A DNA stretch of 64,000 nucleotides, from assembly GCA_002286715.1 (NCBI GenBank), contig NSJX01000004.1, positions 818,253 to 882,252 on the forward strand, written 5' to 3'. A program made the position numbers and the translations under genes. A model generated the notes under the pieces. That model searched no databases and was not told where the DNA came from. It was given only the letters and a program-made list of their open reading frames with translations. This document shows positions 56,275 through 64,000 of the stretch, one piece after another. Source of the DNA: Dentipellis sp. KUC8613 (Eukaryota; Basidiomycota; Agaricomycetes; Russulales; Hericiaceae). Every line of letters starts with the position of its first letter. Position 1 is the first letter of the stretch.

Positions 56275-56667
56275 GGGTGTTGGTGAGAGAGCCTCGACGC
56301 GGCGGAAGACTCGGAACGTAAGTCGCGCGGCAGAGCGGTCACGACGGCGGACGCGTCACGGCAAACCGGCGGCAGACCCTCTGGCACAAACCTTTCAAGT
56401 TCTTTGGCGAACCTTGTCTCTTCCGTACGCTCAACAGCACGGACCCACAAGCGTTTTCTGAAACTACTTTGTATGATACAAAAGCAAGGTTTCACCCAAA
56501 GCGTGCAGGTACATGAGCGGACTCAGCGGAAAGTTGAATGCGTGACAGTTTTACTCCCCGCAAGAGTCAGGTGCGCCGTCTCTGCACGTTCATGCACTCG
56601 TGCAATTGGCATGAGGTCATGAAAAGGTCGCAGCGTACGCTTTCAATATGCCAGGCTGTCCTTACTG
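56275..56667. other. PHB1 promoter region and ASNSD1-like 3' flank
   Basis: A 393-bp gap between two minus-strand genes. Short open frames on plus have no recognised motif. No other element seen. Confidence 0.4.
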
Positions 56668-59120
56668 TCACGAAAGTAACGTATGCCCGCTCCCACTCGC
56701 AACACCAACCTCCATCCTTGCAGAATGACTCCCAAACTGCATCGCGCGCTTCTTCCGCGCACTCGCCTCGACCAATCCCACCTTCCGCGCCGCCAGCCTG
56801 AGCAGCATTTTATCTCCTAACCCAACCTCGAGACGCGGGTCCATTTTTTGGTGCACAGGGAGCCCTGCGAGGAATCCGACGACGTCGAGCGAAAGGAAGG
56901 GGTGTCGTGTCTCCTTGCCATGTGAGGAGATGACACGGTCGTCGCGTCCGAGGTTGCGCGTTGGGATACGGTCAATTTCCAGTTGAAGCTGAATCTTTGG
57001 TTTGAGATACAGCTCGTGAGCAGGATGTGGGTGTACTCACCTCTTCTATAACTGCTTTCCATTCTCCAGCAGTGTACGCCGTACGATGCCGACCGTATCC
57101 GCCAAGCAGTTCATCGGATCCCAACCCATTCAGGAGGACCCTGGCCGGGCTCGTGTATGGCGTAGGAGGGACGCCAGGACTGCTCCTGACTTGGCCAATA
57201 CCTCGAGCTGCAAAATAGAGCGCCATCGCAAGACTCTGGTGGCCCATGATACTCAAATCAGACAAACATATGGATCCTGAGGGAACGATACCCACCAGAT
57301 CCATTACTGTCCGCCCTGGCCACATCACTGCCTCTACAGCAGGTTTTGCAGCCTGTGACTCCGCGTAAGGTACATCGACCTCCACCTTATGTGCGTCGTC
57401 AGCTCGTAAGCGAGTCATGGCTATAAACGGAGCAGTTCAACGTACAAAATTCCATGTCCTACGTGGGCTCAGCCTGCGCAGCTCCTCCACCTCCTGAAGG
57501 CCCGTAACTCGGTCCGGCACAAGATAATCATGGTTATACTGCCCACTCTCGACGAGATTTATTGTGACAGAGCGGTCTTTCTGCTTCTTCTGCTTCTTCG
57601 GGAGTCCACCGATGTTCCCGTCGACTTTTACTTGGATCTTGCGCGGATTCTCAAAGGCGACGTTGAGGAGGTCTACGGGCTCGTCAAGGGGAAGATGCCT
57701 GGTTCAATCGATTAAAGAGCGTTCAAAATATGTGAAGAGTGAAAAGACAAACCGATCGGCGAGGTATGCTAGCATTGTCGAGTCAATACCACCGCTGAAT
57801 AGAATGGCTACTTGAGCAGGTCTTGACTCCGGTACCTTGTCGCTACGAAACGAAAGGTCACCAAGGGTCGATGTGGAATCGGAGAAGTATAGCATGCCTG
57901 CTCGAAGCGGCCGAATGGAACGGGATATCCCGAACCTGCCGCAGAACACTGTCGCTGAGCCGAGAGATGAGCTCATCGACAGGAGACTGAAGATAGTCCG
58001 GAATATTGTCTAAAGATTCCAGGCGTGGAAGTTCGGAGTCCGAAGGGGGGAGCGTTGTGTTTACATGGCTCGCCTCGGCCTATGGATTGAAAATGAGTGT
58101 CAAGGCCAAAAATTGTGCTGCGGAGCAGTATGCGTACGTAGGGCAACTTGGAGGAACCTGGAAGCGGCTGCCGTGGGTAAGCGTGTAAGCACCGCTCAAA
58201 TTCCATGGTCGTCTGGAGAGGAAGGGATAAGAAAACCGAGATCTAAGCCACTGGATGACGAGAAAGACCGACATCCTCTGAGGCCGACAGTCTCCCGAGG
58301 TCGAGGCTGTATATATGCCCCGTGGATAACTCCGCGAAATCGTATGCTGGGTTTGCACCGAGCGACACTGAAGCCAAAAGGAAATATGGGTTCTCCTGGC
58401 TAGGCTTGTGTATTAGAAGGGATCTGCGTCCAAGAGGGTCTCTCGCGAAGAACAGCTGCTTGGAAGCTGGGCGGTAATACGCGAAGGCATAGCTTGGACA
58501 ATGTTAGATGGGGTTTCTCAGATACTTGGCAGACAACTTACGGGCCTTCTATTTGGCAGAAGAACTGCACGATGTCGTCTGCAGATTCGCATTGCGTGAT
58601 CGATGAGAAAAGCTTCACGCCGTCGTTTTCGTGAGGATTGACCTGTAGGACGTCAGTCTACACGAGATCACCGGGTATATCTGGGAAGAAACCAACATCC
58701 AAGCCCTTGAATATCTGGCGATACAACCAGCGTCAGTGATACATAAAGAAAAATGCAGGCGACAGACATACTTCACCATTCCAGCACAAAATGTCTCCCC
58801 TCTCTTTATCTACATGAGGCTGCACGACGGGTGCGTCGCCCCTCAGGCGCAGCTCAGACGCAAAGAAGTCGACATGCAGCTTTTGCTGCTGTTCCTCGAT
58901 GGTTAAACGGCGCACTTGCTGTGCATCCGGTCCTGTTTACATTCTAGGTGAACTGATCTGCACGCCCGAAACGCAGTATATATCGCATTCGGCCCTACTT
59001 ACCTCGCGACGTGTTTGCGCCATGCAGCGCGCTTTGCAGATCTTGGAAAGCCTCATCCACTTGTGATGTGGGTTCTGCTTCGTTGGCTTTCCATCGAGCC
59101 GACAGGACGATTCCGCACAT
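56668..59120 (-). CDS. ASNSD1-like asparagine-synthase-domain protein
   Basis: The start MCGIVLSARW gives the Cys2 of class II glutamine amidotransferases. First exons are 59120-59003, 58932-58772, 58714-58697 and 58642-58542, then one from about 58491. They encode VQPHVDKERGDILCWNGE, IFKGLDVNPHENDGVKLF, DDIVQFFCQIEGPYAFAYY and FFARDPLGRRSLLIH. The synthetase half has the PP-loop VAILFSGGIDSTMLAYLAD, VPYAESQAAKPAV, LLNGLGSDELLGGYGRHRTA, DDRVISSHGKETRHPFLSLD and ARKVGLVEASARKKRAMQFG. This two-domain order is that of asparagine synthetase domain-containing protein 1, distinct from the housekeeping synthetase; its reaction is not established. Middle splice sites (58400-57700) are not fully resolved by me. 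About 600 aa in total. Confidence 0.85.
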
Positions 59121-59459
59121 CGAATGGGGCTTCACAAAATCCAGACATGACCGAACTTCTACTTTAGGCAACACCTGCGAAGTACTTGCCCAGCGTTAGC
59201 GCCCGCCGCCCAGCAAACACACGTCTGCGACACTGCCCAGGAGGTGCGCAACGTCTATATTTTCATTTGGATAGGACCATTCCGAATCGGCTGACAACAC
59301 ATTGCTACGCATGCTACAGACAATATCCTATCTCTACAAATGCTTCTGTTCCCATTGTTACATTCAAGTTTCCACTACAGTCTATCCTCCCATGAGTCCC
59401 ACGGCGGGACGGCAGCCAGAGTACCCGACGCACAGGTACCTGCTCACGCACACGGCCAT
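59121..59459. other. ASNSD1-like promoter and 6PGDH 3' flank
   Basis: A 339-bp gap between two minus-strand genes. No TATA box or coding signal recognised. Confidence 0.4.
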
Positions 59460-61432
59460 CTAAGCAGAGTAGCTGGAGGCCGAAACGTTGCCGCCACGAC
59501 CGGTCCAGTTGACGTCTGGGGGGAAACCGGTCATCGATAACGCGTTCACTAATGGGCATAGATGGGGATGGGGTGCTTACGGATGTCCTCGCCGGCCTTC
59601 AACTTGGCGTTCTCCTTACCCGGAAGCACGCGGAAGGTGTGCGCACCGAAGTAGTCCCGCTGTCCCTGGAGAAGGTTCGCAGGGACGATCTCGCTGCGGT
59701 AGCCGTCGAAGAACGCAAGCGCAGTGCTGAACGCGGGGGTGGGGATACCCCAGAGAACAGCCTGAGCAATGACACGCCTCCAACCGGGCTGCGCCTTGTG
59801 GACAGCTGTGAACACGAAAGGTGGTCAGACTGGGGCCTGCAAGGGAGCAAAACATTATTTACCCTTGTTGAAGAAGTCGTCGAAGAGCAGCGATTCGAGC
59901 TCGGGGTTCTTGGTGTAGGCAGAAGTGATGTCACCAAGGAAAACGGACTATTTTCCGAACAGTGAGTATCTTGATGTCACTATTGGTGATAAGCATTCTA
60001 ACCTTGATGATGCAACCGCCACGCCACATGCGGGCAATGCCAGCGTAGTTCAGGTTCCACTTGAGCTGTTTCATGGACATCGTATAAGCGACCTCCATCA
60101 TCATGACAGACGTATACTGACCTCCTTAGCAGTCTCCCTCATGAGCATGAAGCCCTGAGTGTAAGAGATGATCTTGGAGGCATAGAGGGCCTGCTCGAGA
60201 TCGTCGATGAACTGCTGCTTGTCGCCACGGAAGGGCTCCTTCGTGGGACCAGCGATGACCTTGCTGGCACGGACACGCTCAGCCTTGAGTGCGGACAAGC
60301 AGCGGGCAAAGACGGCCTCGCCAATCAGGGTGACTAGATTGAGAGATGAGAACGTGCCAACTTGAATGCATGCATAGGGAGACGTACCAGGAGTGCCAGC
60401 GTCGAGGGCGTTGATGGCAGTCCACTTGCCGGTACCCTTCTGGCCTGCTTGGTCGAGAATCTTGGTGACGATGGGCTGGCCATCGTCATCCTTGAACTTG
60501 AGGATGTTGGCGGTGATATCGATCAAGAACGAGTCGAGGACGCCCTTGTTCCACTTGAGGAAAATGTCCGCGATCTCGTCCTCGCTGAGGCCAAGGCCGC
60601 GCTTAAGGATGTCATATGCCTCAGCGATGAGTTGCATGTCGCCGTACTCAATACCTGTTTCATGCATAAGCCTGGATCGAGGAGTCGCCGCCATTGGGCA
60701 TACCGTTGTGGACCATTTTGACGTAGTGACCGGCACCAGTCTCACCGACCCAGTCACAGCAAGGCTCGCCATCGACCTGAGCCGCGGTCTTTTGGAAGAT
60801 CTCCTTGATAGAAGGCCAGGCAGCAGGAGAACCGCCGGGCATGAGAGAGGGGCCGTAGCGAGCACCCTCCTCACCGCCAGAAACACCGGAGCCAACGAAA
60901 AGGAGGCCCTTGGACTCGAGTTCCTTGGTGCGGCGAATAGAGTCAGGGTAGTGAGAGTTACCACCATCGATGATGATGTCACCCTTCTCAAGCAAGGGCT
61001 CGAGGTTGTGGATGAAGTCATCGACGGCGGGACCAGCCTTCACGAGAAGGATAATCTTGCGAGGGCGCTTCAACTTGGCGACGAGCTCCTGGAGAGAGTG
61101 CGCGCCCTGGATCTTGGTGCCTGAGAGACGCGATGTAAGGCGATGGGAGATTCCGATCGCAGAGGTAGATATCTTTCCTACCTTTGGCCTCATTCGCGAG
61201 GAAGTGGTCCACCTTGCTGGTGGTACGGTTGAACGCAACGACGGTGAAGCCCTTGTCGTTCATGTTCAGGATCAGGTTTTGACCCTAAGGTCGTTGTATT
61301 AGAAAATCCGAGAAAGCGTAGAAAGCTGGTATGGTACCATAACGGCCAAGCCGATGAGACCGATATCACCACTGGAAAGAGGTAAGGACACGGTGGTACA
61401 GAGATGGGCAAGACATACGTAGGCTCAGACAT
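59460..61432 (-). CDS. GND1: 6-phosphogluconate dehydrogenase, decarboxylating
   Basis: Ten exons (61432-61419, 61371-61338, 61284-61182, 61120-60704, 60654-60388, 60333-60122, 60065-60003, 59947-59863, 59805-59581, 59515-59460) give 491 aa. The Rossmann start is [19 protein letters not shown], with NRTTSKVD for NADP(+). Substrate and catalytic motifs are [32 protein letters not shown], and [17 protein letters not shown] with catalytic Lys and the HNGIEYGD block. [26 protein letters not shown] and the C-terminal [12 protein letters not shown] complete the fold. The enzyme makes ribulose 5-phosphate, CO2 and NADPH in the cytosol. The first two exons are tiny (14 and 34 nt), a common trait of highly expressed basidiomycete genes. 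Confidence 0.97.
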
Positions 61433-61815
61433 GGTGGACAAAATGGAGGATAGACGGGAGGAGGCAATGGTAGGAGGAAGAGAGATGTCGATTGCGATAT
61501 GACGCAGGGACCGGACCGTGGCGGGTATTTATGTGGGAGCGCGTGGGAGGGTCCGTTGGGTAGTCAGCATCGCGCCTGTCCTCGCTCTCGGACTCTATCC
61601 GTTCCCGTCCTTGCTCGCCCGTCCCCACGTCCTCCGCGCACACGTCAGACGCCCTACGACACCATTTCCGACTTTCCTTTCCGTCCCGACCGACCCGCGG
61701 ACATTATCTCCACGCGCGTCGCGTCTATATTCACGCGTCTCATTAACCCATACATACACCCCTACTGCCAACACATACTTGCCGTACTTTCAGTACTTGC
61801 GCGACTGCCTTCAGC
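61433..61815. promoter_or_regulatory. Divergent promoter, 6PGDH / oxysterol-binding protein
   Basis: 383 bp separate the two opposite ATGs. The right part is strongly C/T-rich on plus (61600-61700), consistent with a leader for the oxysterol-binding protein gene. An open frame crossing it on plus has no motif. Confidence 0.45.
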
Positions 61816-64000
61816 ATGCAATCTCCTCAGGTCCTACGTTCTCCAGGGCTGCATGCACAGTCCCACAAGGCTCCCGTAGAGCCACTTCGCGTGGTGCGCG
61901 AGGGGTGGGTCCTCAAGAAGAGACGCAAGATGATGCAAGGTTTGCTGTTCCGTCCCGCAGCTATGCTCCTAGTCTGAGCTCGCGGTCACGCATCAGGGTT
62001 CATCCGGCGCTACTTTGTGTTGTACCACTCCGGATTGCTGTCATATTCCGTGGAACCTGGGATGCCCTTCCGCGACCAGATTGCCCTCACCCAGGCTGCA
62101 ATCTCTAGCGCTCGCGGCCACAAGGACATACACGTAGATTCCAGCAATGCTACTTTTCATATGAAATGCCTGAACACGGAAGACTTTGACGGGTGGATGA
62201 GCGCATTCAGGTATGCGAACCTAGTTTCTGAGAGAAACCCAGCCTTCATAAAATACCTAGGCAATTCGTTGCTCCTCCTGCTGATGGCAAGTCACTAGGG
62301 CGCAAGTCATCAATAGGTAGAGTCACTCCAAGGCCCGGTCATGCTAGCAAAATTGCATTCATGGTCGAGGAAATGGGACTTGTAGGTGATTTTGCCCCTA
62401 ATCCAACTACTCTGTCGAGCGTACCTGCTAGGCACTATCTGAATTAGAGAACGCCGTCAATGCCTGGCACCATTATAATGCCAAGAAGCGTGTTCCAAGC
62501 ATGAAGGGCAAAGGAGACAAAGAAAAGCACCAAGATACTCATAAATTTGGCTTATTTAAGAAAGGTCCGTCGTGCTTGTCCTTCTCGTCTCTTGAATTTA
62601 TTCATCTTCCAGCAGCCCCTCAACCTCTCACCGGCGATAGCGGAAAACCGGGTGTCACGCATATTGATGACGTCCCTGCGACTCAGTTTGCTCCATATGA
62701 ACGCGTCCAAGCCGCCATAACTGTCCTCAAAGCACATCAGGCGGCATTGGCCAAGCTCATTCCATCGTTACCACTGACCGACGGCGTTGCCTCCCCACTT
62801 CCAACTTTTACTGAGGATCCGGAAGACTATAACGACTCGAGAAGCCCCTCCTTCGCCTCTCGTCTCCGGCACGCCTCTGCCGCGCCATCGCTCAGCGACG
62901 GAGGTAGCATTTGGTATGATGCCACTGATGGATCGGCGGAAGGAGCTGAAGAGTTTGTACTTGACGTCACGCCGCCCACGGACGGGGAAGCGGGCGGAGC
63001 GAGCAAGATTTCTACCGTCGCCGACAACCACAGCAGCATCTACCACAATGATTCGGATGCCTCGGACACAGATGATGAATCTCAGCATAAAGGAGTCTTC
63101 CCGCCTGAGGAAACCGCTAGCCGTCAACATATTGTCCGCCGCACTGAATTGCCTAGTGGCCCAGTGGGCGACGAAGGTAGTCTATTCGCAGTATTCAAGA
63201 AAAATGTTGGAAAGGTAGGCCCTTCATTTTTGGTGTCTTGATCGACACGATCCCAATGTCTTTGATGTTCAGGACCTCAGCAACATTGCTTTCCCCGTGA
63301 CCTTCAACGAGCCACTAACCCTGTTGCAACGAGAGGCAGAAGTGGTGGAATACTACAACCTTCTTAACGAGGCTACGCAAACACAAGATCCTGTTGAGCG
63401 CTTGTGCTATGTTGCTGCCTTCGCGGTTTCGGGATATGCTCATACGAAGCAGAGGTCGAGCAGAAAGGGCTTGTGGGTTTACTTCTTGCGCCATGATCCA
63501 CTTCTGACTCCGGTTTGCTTAGCAACCCAATGCTAGCGGAAACCTTTGAGGAGCCCAGGTTGAAGTTCATCGCCGAGAAAGTCAGCCATAACCCCGTTAT
63601 TCTTGCGTATCATGCGGAAGGCGACGGATGGCAACTGGGGGCGACGTCGTCTGGCAAGACAAAATTCTGGGGTAGGTTGGAAACTTGCCACGACCGTCAG
63701 ATCATTTAGTCACGCATCTGCTTCTGTCTGAAGGGAAAAGCCTCGAAATTATCCCTACAGGCTCGAATTATGTCGAAATTGGCGGGGACCGTTACGAATG
63801 GTAGGCACGCTGGCGGTCTTGTTGTGGATAGATTCGCTCAATGTCCTCTCAGGAAAAAACCGTCATCCTTCATGCGAAACCTGATGATGGGCACCAAGTA
63901 TCTGGAGCATAGCGGCAAGATGACCATCGAGAACATCTTTACGAAGGCACGTTGTGTCGTCGAGTTCAAGGAGAATGGTTATTGGGCAATCACGAACGAT
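61816..64000 (+). CDS. Oxysterol-binding protein (ORP3/Osh3-like) with PH domain, 3' end cut off
   Basis: The ATG at 61816 opens exon 61816-61939, followed by 61997-62210, one from 62261, and later exons to the window edge, where the frame is still open. The PH domain comes first: VREGWVLKKRRKMMQGFIRR, YFVLYHSGLLSYSVEPG, MKCLNTEDFDGWMSAFR. A linker follows (GRKSSIGRVTPRPGHASKI, VEEMGLALSELENAVNAWHH), then a Ser/Asp-rich region. The ORD sterol-binding domain has SNIAFPVTFNEPLTLLQR, NPMLAETFEE, and EKVSHNPVILAYHAEGDGW in place of the EQVSHHPP signature, then PTGSNYVEIGGDRYEW and TIENIFTKARCVVEFKENG. ORP proteins move sterols and phosphoinositides at ER contact sites. No GOLD or ankyrin domain is seen. 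Final third missing. Confidence 0.92.

Noticed and set aside
60393..61124. 243-codon open frame on plus opposite 6PGDH
   Set aside because: Mirror of highly conserved 6PGDH codons; no independent start or splice signals.

Overview
The window is nuclear DNA of a filamentous basidiomycete (Agaricomycetes-like). The evidence is dense genes on both strands, many introns of about 45-65 nt with GT..AG ends and a pyrimidine-poor YAG acceptor, short intergenic gaps, and families typical of mushrooms: a FunK1-type N-terminus, a BIM1-like GPI protein, Ctr copper transporters and a GH95 fucosidase. I spliced genes by hand. For all but a few loci named in the entries, exon lengths close in frame from ATG to stop. 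I saw no tRNA, rRNA, CRISPR array, transposase or reverse transcriptase.

1-24 kb: a partial FunK1-like gene runs off the left edge. Then come a BIM1/X325-like GPI-anchored copper-acquisition protein and a Ctr copper transporter, tandem on the minus strand. A block of housekeeping and chromatin genes follows: mitochondrial rhodanese, frataxin, WDR70-like WD40 protein, BET double-bromodomain protein, G-patch/zinc-finger protein and the FANCM/Mph1 helicase. A second Ctr transporter then sits head-to-head with a ferric/cupric reductase. Four cell-surface metal-uptake genes therefore bracket this block, and two of their promoter regions share an exact 11-mer.

24-44 kb: an RBM26/27-like RNA-binding protein, 6-phosphogluconolactonase, a Ser/Pro-rich protein, a mitochondrial-looking trypsin-fold peptidase, an orphan 199-aa protein, a GH95 alpha-L-fucosidase with one in-frame TGA, a PXA-domain protein divergent from a single-pass membrane protein, and mitochondrial branched-chain aminotransferase.

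44-64 kb: a gene-poor 3.9 kb stretch, Ypt7/Rab7 head-to-head with Atg16, a secreted Gly/Ser-rich protein built of exon-sized repeats, Pub1/TIA1-like three-RRM protein, prohibitin 1, an ASNSD1-like asparagine-synthase protein, 6-phosphogluconate dehydrogenase, and the 5' part of an oxysterol-binding protein cut by the right edge.

Functional links: copper/iron uptake (BIM1-like, two CTRs, FRE) with mitochondrial iron-sulfur work (frataxin, perhaps rhodanese); the oxidative pentose phosphate pathway (6PGL and 6PGDH); vacuole/autophagy (YPT7 and ATG16 from one shared promoter).
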